Assembly (NCBI RefSeq): GCF_019414865.1
Contig: NZ_DXLG01000019.1
Location: forward strand, 1-21,078
Origin: Veillonella sp.
Lineage (GTDB): Bacteria > Bacillota > Negativicutes > Veillonellales > Veillonellaceae
Direction of reading: 5' to 3'
Length of the DNA: 21,078 nt
Shown: piece by piece, positions 8,858 through 16,803 of the stretch
How the letters are laid out: each line of letters opens with the position of its first letter
How positions within the stretch are numbered: the stretch's first letter is position 1
Translations under genes and position numbers: made by a program
Notes under the pieces: generated by a model
Seen by the model: only the letters and a program-made list of their open reading frames with translations
Told to the model about the DNA's origin: nothing
Database searches by the model: none

Positions 8858-9877
8858 ATGAAAGATTACAAGAATATACTCATCATTAAGATGAGTTCTT
8901 TAGGTGATGTAATTCATGCATTGCCTACCTTGTATGCAGTGCGTAAAAATTGGCCTAATGCGCATATTACATGGGCTATTCATGAACAATTTGAGAGTCT
9001 CCTACCAGGTAAACCATGGGTAGATGATGTAATCATTATCGACAAGAAACAACTTAAAAAGCCTGCTTATTTATGGCAGTTACGTAAGGATTTACATAGC
9101 CGTCATTTTGATATGACTTTAGACCTTCAATGTATTGCAAAGAGCGCCATTGTATCATTATTATCTGGTGCGCCTGAAAAATATGGCTACTGGGAACTTC
9201 GTGAAGGCAGTAATTTAGTTAATAAAGCACTTGTTGGTGAACATAAATACGATCATGTTATCGAACGATACCTCGATACCGTACGTGCTCTTGGAGGCGA
9301 TGTAGAAGGCGTAGAGTTTCCTATGCCTGCTTATGTGGAGGCGGAGAAGTCCGTTAAGCATAAGTTACAATCTCATGGTGTAGAAGATGAATATGTAGTA
9401 GTTGTACCAGGTGCTCGCTGGATTGTTAAGGAATGGCCACTTCTTAACTTTGGTGAGCTATGTATCCGCTTATGTGAATCAGGTAAAAAAGTAGTTATTG
9501 CTGGTGCTCCAGATGATGCAGAAAAAGGAGCTTTCATAGAAAACTATGTGAAAAATAAGAATCTCATTAACCTAGTGGGATCTACATCCATGCCAGAGCT
9601 AATTGAGTTGATTCGACACTGTGAAATTTTCATCAGTGCTGATACGGGCCCTTTGCATATTGCTAATGCTCTGAAGCGGCCTTTGATTGCATTATTTGGA
9701 ACCACATCTCCAAAACGAACTGGTCCATATGGAGGGAGTCATGTACATCTTATTATTTCACCTACATCAAAGGCTACACCTGAACAGCCATTAGTAGATG
9801 ATCCTGATTGTATGGCTCAAATTCCTGTAGATGCTGTGTGGTCTGTATATGAGCAAGTAATTGGAAAGGAACTATAA
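8858..9877 (+). CDS. waaC: LPS heptosyltransferase I-like (GT9 family)
   Basis: Transfers L-glycero-D-manno-heptose from ADP-heptose to the Kdo-lipid A acceptor at the inner face of the cytoplasmic membrane. The 339-aa protein has the GT-B GT9 fold. The N-terminal KMSSLGDVIHALPTL, with Asp17 at the catalytic-base position, resembles E. coli WaaC (TSSMGDVLHTLPAL). The ADP-heptose site shows PGARWIVKEWPL and ISADTGPLHIANAL with Asp262. The frame is open from a TTG at 8831, but GGGAGG at 8848-8853 fits ATG 8858. The stop overlaps the next heptosyltransferase start (TAATG). The I-versus-II assignment rests on the N-terminal motif only and is an inference. Confidence 0.88.
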   Translation: MKDYKNILIIKMSSLGDVIHALPTLYAVRKNWPNAHITWAIHEQFESLLPGKPWVDDVIIIDKKQLKKPAYLWQLRKDLHSRHFDMTLDLQCIAKSAIVSLLSGAPEKYGYWELREGSNLVNKALVGEHKYDHVIERYLDTVRALGGDVEGVEFPMPAYVEAEKSVKHKLQSHGVEDEYVVVVPGARWIVKEWPLLNFGELCIRLCESGKKVVIAGAPDDAEKGAFIENYVKNKNLINLVGSTSMPELIELIRHCEIFISADTGPLHIANALKRPLIALFGTTSPKRTGPYGGSHVHLIISPTSKATPEQPLVDDPDCMAQIPVDAVWSVYEQVIGKEL

Positions 9878-10917
9878 TGGAACTTGATTATAAACGCATT
9901 GTGGTCACCTTTCTCATGCACTTAGGTGATGTTATTTTAACGACTCCATTCTTAGAGGTGCTACGTAAAGCGGCTCCACATAGTCATATTACATATGTAA
10001 TAGATGAAAAACTGCAACAAGTGATGCAATATAATCCAAATATTGATGAACTTATCGTTGTAGATAAAAAGGGGCGTCATAATAGTATTTCTGGGCTCAA
10101 TGAGATAGCTCGAGAGATTAATGCAAAGGGTAAACCTGATATCGTTATCAATTTACACCCCAATGAACGTACTTCCTATTTAGCCTGGAAGATTCATGCG
10201 CCCATTACGACTGGTATGAGTCATTTTTTATTTAGACCATTTATGACAAAATACACCCGTCTAGACCGTAAAACACGCCACGCTGCAGATATGTACATCA
10301 ATGTACTGGAGCAATTAGGTGTAACGGATATTTCTAACTCTGGTTTACACATTGAAACTTGTGAGGCCTGGCGCCGTGAGGCTCAGGAGTTCTATGCTAG
10401 TCATGGTTTAACAGATAGTGATACACTCATCGGTTTTAATATTGGTAGTGCTGTTCCTGAGAAGCGCTGGCCTGCTGAACGATTTGCTCATGTAGCTGAT
10501 CATTTCGGTCGTTTAGGGTATAAGACGGTATTCTTTGGTGGCCCTATGGATCTCGAAATGGTGCAACCTGTAGTGGAACAAATGGAAACGAAACCGATTG
10601 TGGCTACTGGAAAATTCCAGTTAGGACCATTGGCGGCGGCAATGAGCCGCTGTAATCTATTGATTACAAATGACTCTGGTCCTATGCATGTGGCCATCAG
10701 CCAAAAGGTGCCAATTGTGGCGCTTTACGGTCCATCAAACCCATTCTTTTATGGTCCGTACCAAGCTCATGCTATCGTTCTTGAAACGATGGACTCCTAT
10801 GAGGTTGGTAAAAGCATGAAGAAGATTATTAAAGAAGGAAATTACAAAGGTTTGTCCGTAATTTCTGAAGAACAGGTCATTAAAGCAGCGGAAACGTTGC
10901 TTTCAGAATCGAAATAA
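9877..10917 (+). CDS. LPS heptosyltransferase II-like (GT9 family)
   Basis: Second GT9 glycosyltransferase, expected to add the next heptose of the LPS inner core. It has 346 aa. HLGDVILTTPFLEVLRK has Asp18 in the catalytic-base position. NIGSAVPEKRWPAERFA and TNDSGPMHVAISQKVP (Asp266) form the ADP-heptose site, and ALYGPSNPFFYGP is typical of the WaaF/RfaQ branch. An AAGGA ribosome-binding site lies within the end of the preceding gene, and the start overlaps that gene's stop. Whether it acts as WaaF (heptose II) or WaaQ-like (side-branch heptose III) cannot be settled by eye, so no symbol is given. Confidence 0.87.
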   Translation: MELDYKRIVVTFLMHLGDVILTTPFLEVLRKAAPHSHITYVIDEKLQQVMQYNPNIDELIVVDKKGRHNSISGLNEIAREINAKGKPDIVINLHPNERTSYLAWKIHAPITTGMSHFLFRPFMTKYTRLDRKTRHAADMYINVLEQLGVTDISNSGLHIETCEAWRREAQEFYASHGLTDSDTLIGFNIGSAVPEKRWPAERFAHVADHFGRLGYKTVFFGGPMDLEMVQPVVEQMETKPIVATGKFQLGPLAAAMSRCNLLITNDSGPMHVAISQKVPIVALYGPSNPFFYGPYQAHAIVLETMDSYEVGKSMKKIIKEGNYKGLSVISEEQVIKAAETLLSESK

Positions 10918-10921
10918 ACAT

Positions 10922-11905
10922 ATGAACTATATTGTATTTGATTTAGAGTGGAATCAACCCTATAGCAATGACATTAGCTTTATGAAGCGCACAAAAATGC
11001 CACTAACTGGGGAAATCATTCAAATCGGAGCGGTAAAACTGAATGAAAAGATGGACATTGTAGATCATTTTACAATGTTCATCAAACCACAATACCTGCC
11101 ACGGATGCATAAACATGTCCGTGAATTGACAGGTATTACATCACGAGAACTCGATCATGGTGTGCCCTTTAAGACGGCTATGCAGTACTTTCAAAATTGG
11201 TGTGGTGATGAGTATATGTTGTTATCTTGGGGGTCTGATGATATTCTCATATTGCGTGAAAATCTAATGCTTCATAGGATGAAAGCTTTATCTTATGATC
11301 AATGGGTAGATGCACAGATGATTTATGCGTATCAGCGATATGGTACGAGTCAACAGTATTCTGTGGCTCATGCCATGGAGGACCTAAATATATCTACGGA
11401 GCATTTATCTGCTCATAATGCATTACATGATGCTGTATTTACGGCTCATATATGTCAAAAGCTAGATATACAACAAGGTATTTTACATTATGATCTAATT
11501 CGAAAGGAAAGTAGTAATCCTTTCTTATATCCACCAATTTTAACGTTCTTTATGTATGAGAACTTTCCTGAAAAGAAGCGCATTGTTCATGATAGAAGGG
11601 TTCGATTATCATTCTGCCCGTATTGTCAGACCCGCTTGGAAATGACGCGACCAGAACGATTGCAAGGTGATAAGCATCTCGCTATAGGCGTTTGTCCTAA
11701 ACATGGCGATTTTGCAGTGCAACTTAAAGTTGGAAAATATACGATTAAGTCCGGTAGTACTAAATTCTACGTTACAAAGGTATTAACGCATTGTACGGAC
11801 GAAATTCGTTCTCTATATACTCAGAAGTCTGAAATTAATCGAGAGAAAGAGCGAAAATATTTGGAATTTCGCCGGGCGGAACTTGAAAAGGACCGCCAAA
11901 AATAA
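10922..11905 (+). CDS. DEDDh 3'-5' exonuclease with C-terminal zinc ribbon (KapD/ERI-1-like)
   Basis: Predicted exonuclease of the DnaQ/RNase T superfamily acting on RNA or single-stranded DNA. The 327-aa protein begins with FDLEWNQ, with catalytic Asp7 and Glu9; SWGSDD at 102-107 supplies the second aspartate; HNALHDA provides His165 and Asp170, completing the DEDDh set. This domain (about 1-185) resembles the KapD/ERI-1 group. Beyond it is a linker and a separate module with Cys232-Pro-Tyr-Cys235 and Cys258-Pro-Lys-His261, a probable zinc ribbon, and then a charged coiled tail (about 300-327). The start is 4 bases after the preceding stop with no clear Shine-Dalgarno, so translation is probably coupled to the heptosyltransferase gene. 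The catalytic residues close to the N-terminus support this start. Its substrate and its link to LPS genes are unknown. Confidence 0.85.
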   Translation: MNYIVFDLEWNQPYSNDISFMKRTKMPLTGEIIQIGAVKLNEKMDIVDHFTMFIKPQYLPRMHKHVRELTGITSRELDHGVPFKTAMQYFQNWCGDEYMLLSWGSDDILILRENLMLHRMKALSYDQWVDAQMIYAYQRYGTSQQYSVAHAMEDLNISTEHLSAHNALHDAVFTAHICQKLDIQQGILHYDLIRKESSNPFLYPPILTFFMYENFPEKKRIVHDRRVRLSFCPYCQTRLEMTRPERLQGDKHLAIGVCPKHGDFAVQLKVGKYTIKSGSTKFYVTKVLTHCTDEIRSLYTQKSEINREKERKYLEFRRAELEKDRQK

Positions 11906-11975
11906 TTTTATTAATTCCTGTTCACATCTATAGTTTCTTAATTATTAGCTTGTGAGCATTTAGAAAGGATAGATT

Positions 11976-13367
11976 ATGGAACGCAAATATGCATGGCATA
12001 ATTACGACGATGCCACTATGGAAAAGGTATATGCCTTAAGTGATACATATCGTCAATTTTTAGATAATGGTAAAACAGAACGTGAATGTGTTGTACAGGC
12101 CGTTGAATTTGCAGAAGCAAAAGGATATGTAAATTTAAAAGATATTATTAAATCCAATACGCCAATTAAAGCAGGAGACAAGCTTTATTACACACATATG
12201 GATAAATCCATTGCTTTATTTAATATTGGTACTGATGATATTGAATTGGGTATGAATATCTTAGGTGCTCATATTGACTCTCCACGTATCGATGTAAAAC
12301 AAAACCCACAATATGAAGATAGCAATCTTGTATTTTGGGATACTCATTACTATGGAGGCATTAAAAAATACCATTGGGTTGCGATGCCTCTTGCTATTCA
12401 TGGCGTTGTAGTAAAAACAGATGGTACTCGTATCAACATCAATATTGGGGATAACGAAAATGATCCTGTATTCTGCATTACAGACTTGTTACCGCATTTG
12501 GGACAAGAGCAAATGCAAAAGAATGCAGCTAAGGTAATTGAAGGGGAAGCCCTTGATTTACTCATAGGCAGTCGTCCTGTAAAAGATGAAGAAAAAGAAG
12601 GGGTTACTAAATTTATTAACAACCTTCTTGAAAAAGAATATGGCTTTGTAGAACGTGATTTATTATCTGCGGAACTCGAAATCGTACCAGCAGGCAAGGC
12701 TCGTGATATGGGCTTTGACCGCTCCATGGTTATGGCCTATGGACAAGATGATCGCGTATGTGCGTATACATCCTTAGTAGCTATGCTTGAAGTAGACAAT
12801 GTTAAACGTACTACTTGTTGCTTGCTTGTAGATAAAGAAGAAATCGGTTCTGTAGGCGCCACTGGTATGCAATCTCGTTTCTTTGAAAATGCAGTAGCAG
12901 AAGTTCTCACACTTATGGGTAAACCTAATTCTGTAAGTGTACGACGGACCTTGGAAAATTCTCGTATGTTATCTTCCGATGTTAGTGCTGGCTATGATCC
13001 TTTATATGCATCTGCATTCGAAAAGAAAAATGCATCTTACCTAGGTATGGGTGTTGTATTCAATAAATTTACAGGCTCTCGTGGTAAATCTGGTTCTAAT
13101 GATGCCAATGCTGAATATATGGGCTTTATTCGTCGTGTCATGGAATCTAACAATGTAACATATCAAACTGCAGAGCTTGGCAAGGTTGATCTCGGCGGTG
13201 GTGGTACCATTGCTTATATCATGGCCTTATACGGTATGAATGTTATCGACTGTGGCGTGGCTGTGCTTAGTATGCATGCTCCATGGGAGGTTACATCCAA
13301 GGCGGATATTTACGAGGCTAAACAATGCTATGTGGCATTCTTAAATGCAGCTGATGAATCAATCTAA
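11976..13367 (+). CDS. M18 family aminopeptidase (zinc metallopeptidase)
   Basis: Cytoplasmic aminopeptidase of the aspartyl-aminopeptidase (M18) family that trims N-terminal residues from peptides. The 463-aa length is usual for the bacterial form. Co-catalytic metal and active-site residues are visible: His99 and Asp101 in LGAHIDSPRID, Asp258/259 in YGQDDR, Glu288 and Glu289 in VDKEEIGSVGATG, and His434 in SMHAPWE near the C-terminus. AAAGGA precedes ATG 11976 at normal spacing. The 70-bp gap upstream has only a weak possible promoter (TTCACA, 16 bases, TATTAG at 11921-11948) and no terminator, so the gene may be read from the preceding block or independently. It is followed by a stem-loop and a small gene of unknown function. 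Confidence 0.94.
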   Translation: MERKYAWHNYDDATMEKVYALSDTYRQFLDNGKTERECVVQAVEFAEAKGYVNLKDIIKSNTPIKAGDKLYYTHMDKSIALFNIGTDDIELGMNILGAHIDSPRIDVKQNPQYEDSNLVFWDTHYYGGIKKYHWVAMPLAIHGVVVKTDGTRININIGDNENDPVFCITDLLPHLGQEQMQKNAAKVIEGEALDLLIGSRPVKDEEKEGVTKFINNLLEKEYGFVERDLLSAELEIVPAGKARDMGFDRSMVMAYGQDDRVCAYTSLVAMLEVDNVKRTTCCLLVDKEEIGSVGATGMQSRFFENAVAEVLTLMGKPNSVSVRRTLENSRMLSSDVSAGYDPLYASAFEKKNASYLGMGVVFNKFTGSRGKSGSNDANAEYMGFIRRVMESNNVTYQTAELGKVDLGGGGTIAYIMALYGMNVIDCGVAVLSMHAPWEVTSKADIYEAKQCYVAFLNAADESI

Positions 13368-13374
13368 AATTATG

Positions 13375-13399
13375 GGGCTTTCACCAATGGTGAAAGTCC
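13375..13399 (+). other. Intergenic stem-loop between aminopeptidase and downstream gene
   Basis: GGGCTTTCACC (13375-13385) pairs with GGTGAAAGTCC (13389-13399) over 11 bp with one G.U and a 3-base loop AAT. No T run follows, so it is unlikely to be a factor-independent terminator. It lies between two same-strand genes and may stabilise or process the shared transcript. Confidence 0.5.
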
Positions 13400-13417
13400 A
13401 TTCTATGTGAGGTATAT

Positions 13418-13795
13418 ATGAATCAAACAGATTTAGGCGCAGCCATAGAGGCAGCGAAGGGAGAGGCAACAGAGGTTAAGACTGTAAAAGTCGATATTTT
13501 TGATATTCCTGAAACAAAGGCTAAAGAATATATTTCTAATCGTGAAGAAGTAGCAGAAGCTGCAACACAGGTAATGAAGCCTTACTGTGTAACGGTAAAG
13601 CGTGAAACTTTAGATCCTGAAGAAGGGGAGGCTATAGTTGGTTATTATGTAACGGGTGAAATTTTAATGTGTGTCATCCTCGATCCATTTGAAGTGCCCG
13701 TTATGAAGGTAGCTCTTGATAAAGGGACCCTTAAAGACTATATTTTAGCGGCCAATGAGCTAACAGAAGACATGTTAACATCTCTTGAAAAATAA
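13418..13795 (+). CDS. Hypothetical protein, 125 aa
   Basis: I do not recognise this protein. It has 125 residues, is acidic, and has neither a signal peptide nor a membrane segment, so it is probably cytoplasmic. The N-terminal third is rich in Ala, Glu and Lys and likely helical (about 1-50). The middle, with KPYCVTVKRETLDPEEGEAIVGYYVTGEILMCVILDPFEVPVM at about 54-96 including two cysteines, looks like a beta-strand core, followed by a short helical tail. GAGG at 13409-13412 supports ATG 13418, and base composition matches the neighbours, so it is a real gene. It probably shares a transcript with the aminopeptidase upstream, with a stem-loop between them. Confidence 0.8.
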   Translation: MNQTDLGAAIEAAKGEATEVKTVKVDIFDIPETKAKEYISNREEVAEAATQVMKPYCVTVKRETLDPEEGEAIVGYYVTGEILMCVILDPFEVPVMKVALDKGTLKDYILAANELTEDMLTSLEK

Positions 13796-13853
13796 GAGGA
13801 TTTCACATTTTTATGTGTCCTATAAATGGACAAATGTAAAATACTTTAATCTG

Positions 13854-13867
13854 CTACATTGATGTAG
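13854..13867. promoter_or_regulatory. Candidate operator over the ABC operon promoter
   Basis: The inverted repeat CTACAT-TG-ATGTAG overlaps the -35 hexamer (TTGATG at 13859-13864) of the promoter for the substrate-binding protein operon. A dimeric repressor bound here would block RNA polymerase. It does not resemble the classic TrpR operator core (ACTAGTTAACTAGT), and the regulator is unknown. Confidence 0.45.
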
Positions 13868-13887
13868 TAAAGAAATTTGTTTATAAT
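13859..13887 (+). promoter_or_regulatory. Sigma-70 promoter of the ABC importer operon
   Basis: TTGATG (13859-13864) and TATAAT (13882-13887) are spaced by 17 bases, close to ideal. Transcription would start near 13894, giving a leader of about 33 nt. This leaves no room for a riboswitch or T-box, so control is most likely at initiation. Confidence 0.78.
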
Positions 13888-13926
13888 AGATGTATTATAG
13901 TCATTGCAGATAGGAAGGAAATCCCC

Positions 13927-14904
13927 ATGAATTTAAAAAAAGGTATTGCCCTAGCGCTCACGGCGGCAGCATTGATGGCATTTACAGGCTGTGGCTCAAA
14001 TGGAACAACATCTAATGGTGAATACAAGGTTGGCGTAGTACAACTGGTTGAACATCCTGCACTTGATGCAGCAAACAAAGGTTTTGTTGATGCTTTAAAA
14101 GAAAAAGGCTTGGCAGATAAAATTACCTTTGACCAACAAAATGCACAAGCTGATCAATCTAATTTGAACAGTATTGCACAGCGTTTTGTATCTGATCGTA
14201 AAAACTTAATCTTAGCGATTGCAACACCGGCAGCTCAATCTATGGCGAATGCAACTCATGATATCCCAATCTTGGGGACTGCTATTACTGATTACGAAGC
14301 AGCAAAACTTGTTAAATCTAATGAAAAACCAGGTGGTAATGTATCTGGTACATCTGATATGAACCCAGTAGAACAACAAGTTGATTTAATTTTACAAGTA
14401 TTACCAAATGCTAAGACAATTGGTACTATTTATAGCTCTAGTGAAGTAAACTCTCAAATACAAGTTGAGAAAATGAAAGCTTACGCAGCTACAAAAGGTG
14501 TTAAGGTTGAAGAAGTTACCGTTTCTAACGTAAACGATATTCAACAAGCAGCACAAAATCTTGTGTCTCAACGTGTAGACGCAATTTATGTGCCAACAGA
14601 TAATGTAGTAGCTTCTGCGATGAGCAATCTTGTAGCAATTACCGACCCAGCAAAAATTCCTGTGTTTGGCGGCGAAGATAACCACGTAAAAGGTGGTGCT
14701 GTAATGTCCTTGTCCGTAGATTACTACAAACTTGGATACCAAACAGGTTTAATGGCAGCTAAAATTTTAACTGGTGAAGCTAAAGTTGAAGATATGCCTA
14801 TTGAAATGCAAAAAGAATTTAAATTAGTTGTAAGTAAAGATAAATTACAAAAATTGGGCATCACATTACCAGAAGAATTGATGAACAAAGCAACTATGAT
14901 TTAA
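13927..14904 (+). CDS. ABC transporter substrate-binding lipoprotein (TrpX/YtmK-type), copy 1
   Basis: Extracytoplasmic receptor of an ABC importer of the ABC_sub_bind family (the TrpX-like group, some members of which bind aromatic amino acids). It has 325 aa. The lipoprotein signal MNLKKGIALALTAAALMAFTGC gives a predicted lipidated Cys22; phenylalanine at -3 is slightly unusual for a lipobox. Two alpha/beta lobes follow, with QLVEHPALDAANKGF, QNAQADQSNLNSIAQRF, AIATPAAQSMAN, PGGNVSGTSDM and PTDNVVASAM, all typical of the family. RBS AGGAAGG (13912-13918) precedes ATG 13927. It is first in the operon and roughly two-thirds identical by eye to the next gene. The segment PVFGGEDNHVKGGAVMSL differs sharply from its paralogue and probably lines the ligand pocket. 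Ligand not determined. Confidence 0.93.
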   Translation: MNLKKGIALALTAAALMAFTGCGSNGTTSNGEYKVGVVQLVEHPALDAANKGFVDALKEKGLADKITFDQQNAQADQSNLNSIAQRFVSDRKNLILAIATPAAQSMANATHDIPILGTAITDYEAAKLVKSNEKPGGNVSGTSDMNPVEQQVDLILQVLPNAKTIGTIYSSSEVNSQIQVEKMKAYAATKGVKVEEVTVSNVNDIQQAAQNLVSQRVDAIYVPTDNVVASAMSNLVAITDPAKIPVFGGEDNHVKGGAVMSLSVDYYKLGYQTGLMAAKILTGEAKVEDMPIEMQKEFKLVVSKDKLQKLGITLPEELMNKATMI

Positions 14905-14928
14905 TACACAACTGGTAAGGAGTTACAT

Positions 14929-15909
14929 ATGAACTGGAAAAAAGGTATTGCAGTAGCACTTAGTGCTATCTCTATTATGGCAATGGTAGCTGGTTGCGGT
15001 TCCAATACAGCAACTAATGATCAAAAGAAAATCGGAGTTATTCAATTGGTAGAACATCCATCTCTTGATGCCGCTAATAAAGGCTTTGTTGATGGCCTTG
15101 CATCTAAAGGTTATAAAGATGGGGAAAACATCAAATTAGACCAACAAAATGCTCAAGCTGACCAATCTAATTTGAATAGTATTGCTCAACGCTTTGTATC
15201 TGATAAAAAAGATTTAGTATTAGCCATTGCAACGCCAGCAGCACAAACGATGGCAAATGCATCTCATGATATTCCTATCATGGGTACTGCTATTACAGAC
15301 TACGTTACAGCGAAACTCGTTCAATCTAACGAACATCCAGGTGGTAATGTATCTGGTACATCTGATATGACACCTGTAGAAAAAGAGGTTGACCTTATTA
15401 TTGCATTAGTACCAAATGTAAAACGTATTGGTGCAATTTACACATCTTCTGAAATCAACTCCCAACTTCAAGTTGAAAAAATGAAAGCTTATGCAGCTAC
15501 TAAAGGTATCACTGTTGTAGAAGCAACTGTTTCTAACGTAAATGATATCCAACAAGCAGCTACAAATCTTGTAAACCAAGATGTACAAGCTATTTATACA
15601 CCAACTGATAATGTATTGGCATCTGCTATGGCTAACTTAGCTCAAATTACTGATGCTGCTAAAATTCCAGTATTTGCTGCCGATGAAGGCATGACAATGA
15701 CTGGTGGTGTGGCAACATATTCTGTTGACTACTATAAATTAGGTTATCAAACTGGTTTAATGGCTGCAAAAGTGCTTTCTGGTGAAGCTAAAATTTCTGA
15801 TTTAGCCATTGAAACACAAAAAGATATTAAGTTAACTGTTAATGAAGAACGTGCTAAAAAATTAGGTATCACAATTCCTGAAGCACTTCGTAAAGATATG
15901 AAACAATAG
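14929..15909 (+). CDS. ABC transporter substrate-binding lipoprotein (TrpX/YtmK-type), copy 2
   Basis: Tandem paralogue of the preceding gene with the same architecture, 326 aa. The signal peptide ends in the canonical lipobox VAGC, lipidated at Cys23. It shares long identical runs with copy 1, such as DQQNAQADQSNLNSIAQRF and EKMKAYAATKG. It differs in the pocket segment PVFAADEGMTMTGGVATY and in the hinge-proximal region after residue 140. It lies 24 bases after copy 1, with AAGGAG before ATG 14929, and 11 bases before the permease gene. Two receptors feeding one permease/ATPase pair would widen the substrate range or provide two affinities. Substrate is unknown; aromatic amino acids are a reasonable guess from the family. 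Confidence 0.93.
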   Translation: MNWKKGIAVALSAISIMAMVAGCGSNTATNDQKKIGVIQLVEHPSLDAANKGFVDGLASKGYKDGENIKLDQQNAQADQSNLNSIAQRFVSDKKDLVLAIATPAAQTMANASHDIPIMGTAITDYVTAKLVQSNEHPGGNVSGTSDMTPVEKEVDLIIALVPNVKRIGAIYTSSEINSQLQVEKMKAYAATKGITVVEATVSNVNDIQQAATNLVNQDVQAIYTPTDNVLASAMANLAQITDAAKIPVFAADEGMTMTGGVATYSVDYYKLGYQTGLMAAKVLSGEAKISDLAIETQKDIKLTVNEERAKKLGITIPEALRKDMKQ

Positions 15910-15920
15910 AGGAGATTTTG

Positions 15921-16793
15921 ATGTTAGATTTAGTGGTAGGCACCATAACAACTGGCCTTTTATGGTCTTTGTTAGCGGTTGGTGTTTTCATCACCTTCCG
16001 TGTATTAGATGTGGCTGACTTAACCGTAGAAGGTACGTTTCCAATGGGGGCGGCCATTTCTGCAATTTTAATTACAAGTGGTATGAACCCAATCCTATCT
16101 ATCTTGATTGCCGGCATTGGCGGTATGGCCGCAGGTGCTGTAACAGGTTGGATTCATACTAAATTGAAGATCCCTGCATTGCTAGCTGGTATCTTAACAA
16201 TGATTGCTTTATACTCCATTAATCTTCATATTATGGGTAAAGCTAATGTATCTTTGCTTCGTATGGATACAATTTATACAATTATCGGTAGTGTACTTCA
16301 TACAGCAAATATGTGGTCTGCAGCTATCGTAGGTATCATCGTAGCTGTTGTAGTTTGCTTATTACTATTCTGGTTCTTCGGTACTGAAATTGGTACAGCA
16401 TTACGTGCAACAGGTGTTAACCCTCAAATGATTCGTGCCCAAGGTGTAAATACTGACAACATGATCGTTCTTGGTCTTTTGATTTCCAACGGTTTTGTTG
16501 GTATGTCTGGTGCATTGATTGGTCAATTCCAAGGCTTTGCCGACGTAGGTATGGGTATTGGTACTATCGTAATCGGCTTGGCGTCCGTAATTATCGGTGA
16601 GGTAGTATTTGGTACAAAATCCTTTGTACGTAGCCTCATCGCTGTAGTACTTGGTTCTATCGTATATCGTATCGTTATTGCGGCTGTACTCTATATGGGT
16701 ATGCCACCAAACGACTTGAAATTATTCACTGCTATTCTTGTTGCCATCGCGCTTTCCTTGCCTACATTGAAAGCAAAATGGTTGGCTCGCTAA
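15921..16793 (+). CDS. ABC transporter permease (LivH-like, TrpY/YtmJ-type)
   Basis: Membrane subunit of the importer fed by the two lipoproteins. It has 290 aa and about eight hydrophobic segments, starting with TITTGLLWSLLAVGVFITF and ending with LFTAILVAIALSLP. The cytoplasmic coupling loop FGTEIGTALRATGVNPQMIRAQG (about 153-175) is the LivH-type ATPase contact. The frame is open from TTG 15918, but GAGGAG at 15909-15914 is 6 bases from ATG 15921 and only 3 from the TTG, so ATG 15921 is chosen. Only one permease gene is present, so the channel is probably a homodimer. The ATPase gene follows after 10 bases. Confidence 0.93.
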   Translation: MLDLVVGTITTGLLWSLLAVGVFITFRVLDVADLTVEGTFPMGAAISAILITSGMNPILSILIAGIGGMAAGAVTGWIHTKLKIPALLAGILTMIALYSINLHIMGKANVSLLRMDTIYTIIGSVLHTANMWSAAIVGIIVAVVVCLLLFWFFGTEIGTALRATGVNPQMIRAQGVNTDNMIVLGLLISNGFVGMSGALIGQFQGFADVGMGIGTIVIGLASVIIGEVVFGTKSFVRSLIAVVLGSIVYRIVIAAVLYMGMPPNDLKLFTAILVAIALSLPTLKAKWLAR

Positions 16794-16803
16794 GGAGGAC
16801 ACT

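Noticed and set aside
8818..8861. 14-codon open frame whose TGA overlaps the heptosyltransferase start
   Set aside because: No ribosome-binding site before its ATG and no recognisable leader-peptide pattern; probably chance.
13804..13832. Two small stem-loops (CACAT/ATGTG and TGTCC/GGACA) after the 125-aa gene
   Set aside because: They share bases, are only 5 bp each and lack a T run, so they are not a convincing terminator or riboswitch.
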